Source: Chloroflexota bacterium
GTDB lineage: Bacteria > Chloroflexota > Anaerolineae > CG2-30-64-16
NCBI GenBank assembly: GCA_029555885.1
Contig: JAKPQT010000477.1
Coordinates: forward strand, 1 to 11,970
DNA: 11,970 bases
Direction of reading: 5' to 3'
Position numbers and translations under genes: made by a program. Below are positions 1 through 5,882 of the stretch, piece by piece (position 1 is the first letter of the stretch; each line of letters opens with the position of its first letter). The notes under the pieces are model-generated. The model was not told the DNA's origin. It did no database searches and saw only the letters and a program-made list of their open reading frames with translations.

Positions 1-1281
1 CAGCGTGTCGCCCCAGACGTTGACCGTCGCGCCGGGCAGGTCAGGGATGATCACGAGCTGTTCGGCTGTCACGGTCGCCGTATCGAGCGGGTTGTTGAAG
101 CGGATGTGCCAGGGCGTGAAGGGCGCGCATTCGCCGCCCCAGCCGCACTGGTGCATCAGGATGCGCAGCGGGCCGTACGTGCGGAACGAGAAGGTGTAGG
201 GCTCGGTCGTGGTCAGCGGGCCTTCGAGCGAAGGGGTGCCGGGACCCACCGTGATGGTGACCTGGCTGTCGCCCGGGAACGGCTCGACGGGCCGGAAGAC
301 CAGCCAGCGCCCTTCGAGGCTGCGCTTGGCGGACTGGCTGACCGTTTCGTCCGCACTGATCTCGTCCGCCGTGGCGAGCCGCAGCGGGAAGACCGTGTTT
401 CCAGTGGTGGCCTTGATCGTTTCGAGCACGGCCTCGGGGCTGATGCGCTGGTCGAACGCCACGAAGATGAGCGGATCGCGCTGCGTCGGCCCCTCCTGCG
501 GCCACGCGGTCTGCACCTGGGGCGGCGGGGTCGTGAAGGCGAAGGTGACGGCCTCGGCCAGCTTCCCGCCGGTCGCAGAGGTCGTGCCCGCCGGAATTTC
601 GACGGTGTACGTCGTCGCCATCGGGAAGCGCCCGGCGGCCATGCTCCCAGCCTCTGCCAATGGCTCGAAGACGAGCGTCTTGGTGCCCACCCAGCGCCAC
701 TGGCCCGCGGGCTGCGGCGACAGCGTGACAGGCACCGGCAGCTTCGACAGGTCGGCCAGCCCGGTCAGCGCGACCATCGGCTGGTTGAAGGTGACGCTCA
801 GGTTGGCGGCCAGCGGCACCTCGCCCTCGGGCGCATACCGCACGACCTCCAGGGGTCCGGTCTCCACGACCGGGGTCTCGACTGCTGCAGGCGCAGGAAA
901 GGGCTCCTTCATCACCACGCCGGGCCGCGGCGCAGGCAGCGATTGGGCCGGGAAGCGGAAATCCTGCACATCGCCGGCCTCCTCTGCGAGAGGCGGCAGG
1001 CGGTTCAGGATGCTCTGCGCGTCGGCCTCGCTGAGCGGCTCGCCGGTCGCGAGCGGGTTGCGCTCCGCGGCAGGCGGCTGGTCGGCTCCGGCTGACAGTT
1101 CATAGGCAAGGCCCGATGCAGGTTGCGGTGTTGCAGGCACTTCGATGACCACCTGGCTCGTCGGCGCATCGGCCGGCGGCCGCGGGGGCGGCGCGCCGCC
1201 GCCCACACACGCGCTGAGCGCGACGAGCGCCAGCAGCGCAACGATCACGAGAAGCGGGTAGGTACGCGCAGACCTGGGCAT
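1..1281 (-). CDS. Bacterial alpha-2-macroglobulin family lipoprotein, N-terminal part (cut by window edge)
   Basis: The frame is open from the ATG at 1281 to base 1, giving 427 residues with no stop; the rest lies outside the window. Residues 1-25 form a lipoprotein signal peptide: Arg3 and Arg6, a Leu/Val/Ala core, then lipobox LSAC with Cys25 as the lipidation site. A Pro/Ala-rich linker follows to about residue 140. Residues 142-173 (PLEVVRYAPEGEVP, then LSVTFNQPMVALT) match the opening Ig-like domain of bacterial alpha-2-macroglobulins. A second beta-rich unit starts near 252 and a third near 370 (TYGPLRILMHQC). Family members are usually about 1,500-2,000 residues long and trap proteases by a thioester or by steric means; that part is not visible here. 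The start is fixed by an AAAGGAGG site 5 nt upstream and a promoter just beyond. Its own promoter and a hairpin separate it from the upstream operon. An unrelated multi-Ig lipoprotein is possible but less likely. Confidence 0.85.
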   Translation of the reverse strand, partial: MPRSARTYPLLVIVALLALVALSACVGGGAPPPRPPADAPTSQVVIEVPATPQPASGLAYELSAGADQPPAAERNPLATGEPLSEADAQSILNRLPPLAEEAGDVQDFRFPAQSLPAPRPGVVMKEPFPAPAAVETPVVETGPLEVVRYAPEGEVPLAANLSVTFNQPMVALTGLADLSKLPVPVTLSPQPAGQWRWVGTKTLVFEPLAEAGSMAAGRFPMATTYTVEIPAGTTSATGGKLAEAVTFAFTTPPPQVQTAWPQEGPTQRDPLIFVAFDQRISPEAVLETIKATTGNTVFPLRLATADEISADETVSQSAKRSLEGRWLVFRPVEPFPGDSQVTITVGPGTPSLEGPLTTTEPYTFSFRTYGPLRILMHQCGWGGECAPFTPWHIRFNNPLDTATVTAEQLVIIPDLPGATVNVWGDTL

Positions 1282-1286
1282 AGCAT

Positions 1287-1294
1287 CCTCCTTT
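1287..1294 (-). promoter_or_regulatory. Ribosome binding site of the alpha-2-macroglobulin-like gene
   Basis: On the minus strand the bases read AAAGGAGG, 5 nt before the ATG at 1281. It is the strongest Shine-Dalgarno match in the window. It decides the start of a gene whose other end is not visible. Confidence 0.85.
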
Positions 1295-1306
1295 GCAGCC
1301 AAATTT

Positions 1307-1315
1307 ATTATACCA
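1307..1315 (-). promoter_or_regulatory. Extended -10 promoter for the alpha-2-macroglobulin-like gene
   Basis: The minus strand reads TGGTATAAT, a perfect TATAAT with the upstream TG of an extended -10 element. No convincing -35 box lies 16-18 bp upstream, which fits extended -10 promoters. Transcription would begin near 1300, giving a leader of about 20 nt that contains the AAAGGAGG site. This argues that the lipoprotein is transcribed separately from the operon ending at 1442. The assignment assumes a sigma70-like consensus. Confidence 0.6.
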
Positions 1316-1419
1316 GAATGGCACGCATTATGGACGCTGTACCTCTGCAGGAAGTTTCATCGAGAGACCCGTGGCGCAGCAGTGTGAAAATGCCGGGGCC
1401 GGTGAAGAGACAAGTTCCG

Positions 1420-1444
1420 TAGGGCGGATTGGCAATCCGCCCTA
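1420..1444. repeat. Perfect palindromic hairpin that overlaps the HprK-like gene's stop codon
   Basis: Two 11-bp arms, TAGGGCGGATT at 1420-1430 and AATCCGCCCTA at 1434-1444, are exact reverse complements around a 3-nt loop. The outermost three bases (1442-1444) are the TAG stop of the HprK-like gene, so the hairpin forms at the end of that message. There is no T-tract, so it is not a classical terminator, but it could stabilise the 3' end or help termination. GC-rich hairpins with tiny loops like this are common dispersed repeats in some Chloroflexota and planctomycete genomes (general recollection). Copy number cannot be judged from one window. Confidence 0.75.
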
Positions 1445-2260
1445 TAACGTGGGTATGGTCGCGAGGAAATCCCACAGCTCGACCGTGGGGCGGAAGCCGA
1501 GGCGGTACACCGGCACGCGCTCCACCAGCTGGCCCGCAACCGCCAGCCAGGCCAGGGCACTGTCGACGCGCTCGGTCGCCACCTTCTCGGTGCCCAGCAG
1601 CGCAGTAACGGCATCCGCGGGGCTGAGCCGGGTCACGGTGAAGTCGGGCGCATGGGTGAGCTGGTAGAGCGCGGCCAGCGGTGCGCGGCGGTTGACCCGG
1701 CGGATCAGTTCTGGCGGGGTGCTGTGGCCCCAAAAGGGGGTGCTGTGTAGTTCGCAAGCGTCCGCCGCCAGCTTCAGGACGACATTCTCGTCGCAGAGGA
1801 GGTCGGCATGTCCGGCGGCCAGCCGCGCGACGGTCGTCTTGCCTGCGCCGGACGCGCCGAAGAAGACGTGCCCGCGGCCGTGGAGCACCACGCCGCTGGC
1901 GTGTAGCCAGAGCGCGTCCTGCTCGCGCGGGAGCGCCTGCATGAGGATATAGGAGGCGGTGCGCTCGATGGCAGACCACGCGCCTCTGGCGGAGGGGGTG
2001 CGAATGCTCGCTGTCCGGGCCGCCAGATCGATCCAGCCTGCGACGCCGGGCACGCCGAAGCGCGACAGAGGCCCGTCGTGGCTGATCCATGCCTCGCTCT
2101 CGGTGACTGCGACGGCGCCTTCTTCCACCGTAACCGACCAGGCAGGCGGCCGCGCGGTCAGGAACGCTGCGTAGCGCTCGCGCAGAGGCGGGAGCCAGCC
2201 CGGCGGCAGCGCGAAGCGCAGCGCCAGACCGCCAATCTCTAGATCAAGAGCTGTGGTCAT
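1442..2260 (-). CDS. HPr kinase-like P-loop ATPase (accessory kinase, not canonical HprK)
   Basis: The 272-residue protein starts at the ATG at 2260, which overlaps the upstream stop as ATGA. The open frame extends further upstream, but that part is the shadow of the peptidase gene. The core runs from about 117 to 225: LWLHASGVVL leads into the Walker A loop GASGAGKTT at 135-143, then DLLCDENVVL at 153-162 and STPFWGHSTP at 173-182. This is the layout of the HPr kinase C-terminal domain (Ser kinase/phosphorylase). The canonical N-terminal HprK domain is replaced by an unrelated stretch of about 110 residues. Such stand-alone HprK-like proteins occur beside exosortase systems (HprK-related kinase A) and in lasso peptide clusters such as paeninodin, where a homologue phosphorylates a peptide. 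The substrate here is unknown. It is the last gene of a four-gene operon, and its TAG stop lies in a palindrome. Confidence 0.8.
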   Translation of the reverse strand: MTTALDLEIGGLALRFALPPGWLPPLRERYAAFLTARPPAWSVTVEEGAVAVTESEAWISHDGPLSRFGVPGVAGWIDLAARTASIRTPSARGAWSAIERTASYILMQALPREQDALWLHASGVVLHGRGHVFFGASGAGKTTVARLAAGHADLLCDENVVLKLAADACELHSTPFWGHSTPPELIRRVNRRAPLAALYQLTHAPDFTVTRLSPADAVTALLGTEKVATERVDSALAWLAVAGQLVERVPVYRLGFRPTVELWDFLATIPTL

Positions 2261-2751
2261 GCTCGTCTCCAGCGGCGCAACTGCCGTGCGGCCACGCGTA
2301 GGAGACGCATGGCCGCACTGAGCGCGTAGTGTCTCGCTACCCAGAACCACGCGGCCGCGCGCTCCAGCGGTCCCGGCCAGATGCGGCGGTCGCCTGCGTA
2401 GGCCGCGCTGACCAGCCCCAGCACCTGCGCGGGCAGCAGCGCGGGATCCGCTCCCCACCGGCCATCGCCCTGGGCAATCCAACGGCCCCGCGTGCGGCGC
2501 ACCAGCCGGTGCGCGACCAGCGCGTCCCGCTCCGCGAAGACGAGCAGGCTCCCCAGCCGCGGGCGAGGCGGCAGCGGGACGATGATGATGTCGCACGTCT
2601 CCGGCAGCGTGGGGCGCATGCTGTTGCCGCGCAGCGGGACGCGAAACTGCCCGTCGCGCTGGAGCGCCTCGCGCAGCAGCGGGAGCCAGACCGAGGCCAG
2701 TTCCGGCAATACACGGTCCGCTGGAGCGGGCGGCGGGCTACCGGTCGGCAT
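2257..2751 (-). CDS. Small S24/S26-type serine peptidase with a Ser-His dyad
   Basis: The 164-residue product starts at the ATG at 2751, inside the last 14 bp of the upstream gene. A longer in-frame start at 2823 would only add Arg-rich shadow sequence. The catalytic serine motif is RGNSMRP with Ser44, followed by the beta-strand DIIIVPL and a second motif, ALVAHRLVRR, with His81. A His at the second position is the signature of the ER/archaeal/SipW-like branch of signal peptidases, rather than the Lys of LexA or LepB. There is no N-terminal membrane helix, which true type I signal peptidases have. The C-terminus (from about 130) is Trp-rich and then strongly Arg-rich, so a peripheral membrane association is possible. 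The stop overlaps the next start by 4 bp, suggesting coupled translation. It probably processes a peptide or protein linked to this locus, but no substrate is visible. Confidence 0.78.
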   Translation of the reverse strand: MPTGSPPPAPADRVLPELASVWLPLLREALQRDGQFRVPLRGNSMRPTLPETCDIIIVPLPPRPRLGSLLVFAERDALVAHRLVRRTRGRWIAQGDGRWGADPALLPAQVLGLVSAAYAGDRRIWPGPLERAAAWFWVARHYALSAAMRLLRVAARQLRRWRRA

Positions 2752-3868
2752 GTCGGGCGTCGCTGCGGCCCCGCAGGGCCTCCCCCGCCGCGACCGTCGT
2801 GCGCAGCGCCAGCCAGCCCGCATAGGCCAGCTTTGCGCGGGGCGGCAGGACGGCCAGCGTCGTCAGGGCCCGCCGCCAGGCGCGGCCCGTACGCTCGTCA
2901 CCCAGGCCCCAGAGCGCACGGCCTGCCGGGTCATCTGCGCGCTGTTGGAGCCGGGCCACAATCTCGGGCGGCACGGGCGTGCCCAGCCAGCGTGCAATGA
3001 CAGCCAGCGTGGTTTGCACGGCCAGGGCGAGATTCCAGGCGTCCGCCAGCCGTACGACCCTCTGCCAGTCGAGCACGGGGCTGGCCGCCAGCCGGTCCAC
3101 GTCCAGCAGCCAGATGAGGCGCAGGTCGCGGCTGTGGTGCAGCGCCAGGTGCGCAGCGGCATGGACGAGTAGGGTGGCGTGATCGGGCCGCCATGCTCCG
3201 GCTCCATCCACCGGCTCGGCACTGTCCCACACCTCGGCCATCGGGATGCGGTCGATGTAGTAGGGCATCTCGAGCAGGGCCCAGTGCAATTCCACCAGCA
3301 GGCCACCATACTGCGGCCCCGTGCCTGTGAAGGGCAGCTCGGCCCGGAAGCGTCTCAGCCGTTCGCCCAGGAGCCCGCGCTGCGGGAGGTTGAGCTCGCG
3401 AAAGCCCAGGTCGACCAGGACCATGCGTGCGACCTCTACCTGGTCGCGCAGCACGAGGAGATCGAAGTCGCTGACGGGCCGCTCTGCCGGGCTGTCGTAC
3501 ACGGTGCGTCCGGTGGCCGCGCCCTTGAGCAGCGCCACGCGCACCCCGGCTGCCGTGAGGCTCGCGGTCAGGTTCGTCAGCGCGGTCTCCTGGAGCAGCG
3601 TGCGGGTGGCTGCGGCCTGAAACGCCTCGACCAGCGCGGCCTGCGCATCGCTGGAGAGGCGCGGCCAGGCCGCACTGTCACGCAGCCGCAGGTACAGGAG
3701 GGGCATGACTCCGTGGTCGTCGAGCGCGGGCGCGACGGCGGCGAGGTCGTCCGGTAGCGCTGCGGTCGGTTCCGGCCGCGTCATGCGCAGCGCCGCTCCC
3801 AGCCAGACTAACCAGTCAGCCGGCAGCGGCGCTTTCGCTCGCAACTCGAACGGTGAGAAAGTCGTCAA
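2738..3868 (-). CDS. NTP_transf_5-type nucleotidyltransferase family protein
   Basis: A 376-residue protein of the uncharacterised nucleotidyltransferase family (Pfam NTP_transf_5). The N-terminal helical part has the usual ALDDHGVMPLLYLRL motif (48-62). The catalytic core shows LLKGAA at 113-118 and RPVSDFDLLV at 130-139, with Asp134 and Asp136 as likely metal ligands. ELHW at 193-196 and a His-rich helix at 235-245 also fit. The start is TTG at 3868, only 6 bp past the upstream TGA and in the same reading frame, with no Shine-Dalgarno site. Initiation probably follows termination-reinitiation. The next in-frame ATG (residue 29) would remove the family's conserved first helix (GAALR), so TTG is preferred. 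Members occur next to HprK-like kinases in exopolysaccharide, exosortase and lasso peptide loci, as here. The transferred nucleotide and acceptor are unknown. Confidence 0.82.
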   Translation of the reverse strand: MTTFSPFELRAKAPLPADWLVWLGAALRMTRPEPTAALPDDLAAVAPALDDHGVMPLLYLRLRDSAAWPRLSSDAQAALVEAFQAAATRTLLQETALTNLTASLTAAGVRVALLKGAATGRTVYDSPAERPVSDFDLLVLRDQVEVARMVLVDLGFRELNLPQRGLLGERLRRFRAELPFTGTGPQYGGLLVELHWALLEMPYYIDRIPMAEVWDSAEPVDGAGAWRPDHATLLVHAAAHLALHHSRDLRLIWLLDVDRLAASPVLDWQRVVRLADAWNLALAVQTTLAVIARWLGTPVPPEIVARLQQRADDPAGRALWGLGDERTGRAWRRALTTLAVLPPRAKLAYAGWLALRTTVAAGEALRGRSDARHADR

Positions 3869-3874
3869 GGGGTG

Positions 3875-5575
3875 TCAGGAACGGGTTGGCGGCAGAGGCG
3901 CAACCCCCGTTGTGTTGGGCTGGTCGGCGCTGCGCCGGCCGCGCAGGAATCCACGGCGGGCGTTCTTCTCGTCGCCCTTGCCGCTGCCGTTCTGGCCGGG
4001 ACCCGACTGGCCGTCCATATTATAGCCCGCATAATCGTACGTGTAATAGTAATAGTAGTAGTAGCTGTCGCCCTGCATCGGCATCCGGTTGAGCACCGCG
4101 CCCACGACCCGCGCATTGACCCGACGCAGCGCTTCCATGGCCCGCCGCGCGACTTCGCGGCGGCTCTTGCCCGCGTCGAGCACAAGCAGGACGCCGTCGC
4201 ACTGCGTGCTCAGGATGGCCGCGTCCGAAAGCGCGGCGGTCGGCGGGCTGTCCAGCAGCACCAAGTCGAACTGCGTCAGCAGCTCGGCAAGGAATTCGCG
4301 CATGCGCGTCGAGCCAAGCAGCTCCGCCGGATTGGGCGGCAGCGGCCCGGAGGTGAGCACCTGCAGGCCGGGTATGGCTGTGTCCTGCAGCAGACCATCC
4401 AGCACAGGGTGTTCTTCGAGCAGGGCAGTGGTGACGCCGACGTTATTGCGGAGGCCGAACAACCGGTGCAGCCGCGGCTTGTGCAGGTCGCAGTCGATGA
4501 GCACGGTCCGGCGGCCGGCCTGTGCCATCGCGCCCGCGAGATTGGCTACCGTCATCGATTTGCCTTCGTTCGGCGCAGGGCTGGTCACCATGAGCGTGTG
4601 CAGGGGCCGGTCCACCGCGGCAAACTGCAGGTTGGTCCGCAGCACGCGGAAGGCTTCCTTGCCCGCGGACTGGCCTTCGGTCGCGACTGTCAGCTCGTTG
4701 CCGGGCCCGACGCCCTCCATGCGCGGCACCGCGCCCAGGGTCGTCAGCTCGACCGTCTTCTGCACATCGTCGGGGTTCTTGAGCGTGTCATCGAGATAAT
4801 CGAGCAGGTAGGCCGCGCCCGCGGCCAGCAGGAAGCCGATCGCCGCGGCCAGCATGATGGTGGCGCTGCGGTTCGGCCCGACGGGCCACATCGGCAGCGC
4901 AGCCGGCTCGATGACGGTGATGGAGTTGAGCGCGCCCTGCTGTGTGTTGCTCAGGAGTGCGGCGTAGTTGGCTTGCAGCGTGGAGAGCTTGTTCTGCAGG
5001 CCGCTGATCTGCGTCTGCGTATCGGCAATCTGCCGCGCGCTGAACATGTTGGCGAGCTCGGTCTGCCGCCGCGCGATTTCGGCCTGCGTATCGGCAATCT
5101 TCGCCTCGAGGTCATCGAGCTGGGCATTGATGAACTCCTGGCGTTGCATGTCCTCCTGGCCGGGGCCGGTGGGACTGAGCTGGATCAACTGGTTGGTCAG
5201 TTCGTTGGCGACCGCCTGTGCCCGTTGCGGGTCGGTGTCCGTCACCGAGATTTCGATGAGTTGGGTGTTTGCGACCACGCGTGCAGTATAATCGGGCAGC
5301 CAGGTCAGGCCCAGCGCCTGCATGGTCGACTGGCGGACGTTGTCCCGCTTCACGATGTCGGCGTAGGTATTGGCTAACTGCTGTGTGAGCCAGAATTCGT
5401 TGCCGTTCGGGTTGGGGTTTTCGATGGCGCTGCCGATCATCACCGTCGCGCGCGTGCTGTAGATGGGCGGTTGCTGGCGCGTGGCAAAGAAGCTCGACAC
5501 CGTCGCGATGAGCGTTGCGCCGATGATCAACCACCACCATTTCCGAAACGGCCGGATGTACTCACGCAGTTCCAT
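3875..5575 (-). CDS. Wzz/BY-kinase fusion: polysaccharide co-polymerase and tyrosine autokinase
   Basis: The 566-residue inner-membrane protein controls chain length and export of a surface polysaccharide. Order: short cytosolic N-terminus, membrane helix 1 (about 12-32), extracytoplasmic Wzz domain with a coiled coil near 140-205, membrane helix 2 (about 238-258), then a cytosolic BY-kinase. The kinase has Walker A (APNEGKS, Lys339), Walker A' (VLIDCDLHKPR, Asp361 and Asp363) and Walker B (LVLLDSPP, Asp442). The C-terminal tail carries ten tyrosines within residues 505-518, seven of them consecutive, as expected for the autophosphorylated Tyr cluster. The tail then ends in a charged segment rich in Gly, Lys and Arg. 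The fused form is usual in proteobacteria; many Firmicutes split it in two. The ATG at 5575 has a GAGGGGG site 11 nt upstream (5587-5593) and a sigma70-type promoter at 5612-5640, making it the first gene of a four-gene operon. Confidence 0.95.
   Translation of the reverse strand: MELREYIRPFRKWWWLIIGATLIATVSSFFATRQQPPIYSTRATVMIGSAIENPNPNGNEFWLTQQLANTYADIVKRDNVRQSTMQALGLTWLPDYTARVVANTQLIEISVTDTDPQRAQAVANELTNQLIQLSPTGPGQEDMQRQEFINAQLDDLEAKIADTQAEIARRQTELANMFSARQIADTQTQISGLQNKLSTLQANYAALLSNTQQGALNSITVIEPAALPMWPVGPNRSATIMLAAAIGFLLAAGAAYLLDYLDDTLKNPDDVQKTVELTTLGAVPRMEGVGPGNELTVATEGQSAGKEAFRVLRTNLQFAAVDRPLHTLMVTSPAPNEGKSMTVANLAGAMAQAGRRTVLIDCDLHKPRLHRLFGLRNNVGVTTALLEEHPVLDGLLQDTAIPGLQVLTSGPLPPNPAELLGSTRMREFLAELLTQFDLVLLDSPPTAALSDAAILSTQCDGVLLVLDAGKSRREVARRAMEALRRVNARVVGAVLNRMPMQGDSYYYYYYYTYDYAGYNMDGQSGPGQNGSGKGDEKNARRGFLRGRRSADQPNTTGVAPLPPTRS
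4022..4063 (-). repeat. Tyr-codon microsatellite in the BY-kinase tail
   Basis: Bases 4063-4043 encode seven consecutive Tyr codons, TAC three times and then alternating TAT and TAC. Three more Tyr lie within the next seven codons. The near-perfect trinucleotide repeat could gain or lose codons by replication slippage without changing frame. That would alter the number of phosphorylation sites. Confidence 0.85.
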
Positions 5576-5611
5576 TACACCAATTACCCCCTCAACAATT
5601 GTAACCGGACA

Positions 5612-5640
5612 ATTATAGCCTATTCATGCAAACTGCGCAA
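5612..5640 (-). promoter_or_regulatory. Sigma70-type promoter of the Wzz/BY-kinase operon
   Basis: On the minus strand TTGCGC (5635-5640) and a perfect TATAAT (5612-5617) are separated by 17 bp. Transcription would start near 5605, giving a leader of about 30 nt before the ATG at 5575. The -35 box keeps only the TTG of the consensus, so strength is uncertain. The promoter begins 19 bp from the five-hairpin element, which lies upstream of it and would not be transcribed from it. Confidence 0.6.
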
Positions 5641-5658
5641 CGCGATGGCCGGGGCGTT

Positions 5659-5827
5659 CAGGGCCATTCAGTTCTTGCCGCCCGGCGACTGTAAGTCGCG
5701 GCCACGGTTGCGAAGTCGCCCTGCGGCGACTGGAAAGCAGCCTGCGCCGGCAGGCTTGGCAGGGTTGCTACGCAACACGGTGGCAGCGGTTTCCAACCGC
5801 CCGTAACCCAAGAACTGAATGGCCCTG
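5659..5827. repeat. Five-hairpin element closed by 19-bp perfect inverted repeats
   Basis: The outer arms CAGGGCCATTCAGTTCTTG (5659-5677) and its exact reverse complement (5809-5827) enclose 131 bp. The interior is a row of five perfect short hairpins: 5685-5699 (GCGACT arms, loop GTA), 5714-5731 (AGTCGCC arms, 4-nt loop), 5739-5756 (AGCCTGC arms, 4-nt loop), 5764-5776 (GTTGC arms, loop TAC) and 5786-5800 (GCGGTT arms, loop TCC). Each has a loop of 3 or 4 nt, and the first two share the AGTCGC word. No coding signal was found. It sits between the end of the gene stopping at 5881 and the promoter at 5612-5640. It could be a non-autonomous REP/MITE-like repeat, a transcription end barrier, or a multibranch structured RNA. 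Sequence alone does not decide. Confidence 0.85.
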
Positions 5828-5842
5828 CCTGGCGTTGAGGCA

Positions 5843-5882
5843 CCTGCACGAACCATCGCGCGAGCGCCTGCTACGAACCATC
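5843..5882. repeat. Short direct repeat at the 3' end of the surface-protein gene
   Basis: CCTGC-ACGAACCATC at 5843-5857 recurs at 5867-5882 with one extra T. The second copy runs into the TGA stop (5881-5883) of the surface-protein gene. It may be a small duplication next to the hairpin element. No function is evident. Confidence 0.5.

Noticed and set aside
106..1105. Two long overlapping plus-strand open frames opposite the alpha-2-macroglobulin-like gene
   Set aside because: Both overlap a lipoprotein with a signal peptide, ribosome binding site and promoter, and their translations show no domain.
1442..2260. Canonical HPr kinase/phosphorylase regulating carbon use
   Set aside because: The N-terminal HprK domain is absent and the setting is a polysaccharide operon, so only the C-terminal kinase fold is shared.
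1442..3868. Reading the kinase/nucleotidyltransferase/peptidase trio as a lasso peptide cluster
   Set aside because: No precursor peptide, asparagine synthetase-like cyclase or B1/B2 leader peptidase is present in the window.
3872..5377. A plus-strand open frame of about 500 codons opposite the Wzz/BY-kinase
   Set aside because: It has no recognisable motifs and biased His/Arg/Gly composition, while the opposite strand carries complete Walker motifs.
5659..5827. CRISPR array or tRNA cluster
   Set aside because: The hairpins differ in sequence, there are no equal repeats with unique spacers, and no tRNA TpsiC or acceptor pattern is seen.
5653..5836. GGCGTT on both sides of the five-hairpin element as a target-site duplication
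   Set aside because: The left copy abuts the arm but the right copy is 3 bp away, and six bases of GC-rich sequence can match by chance.
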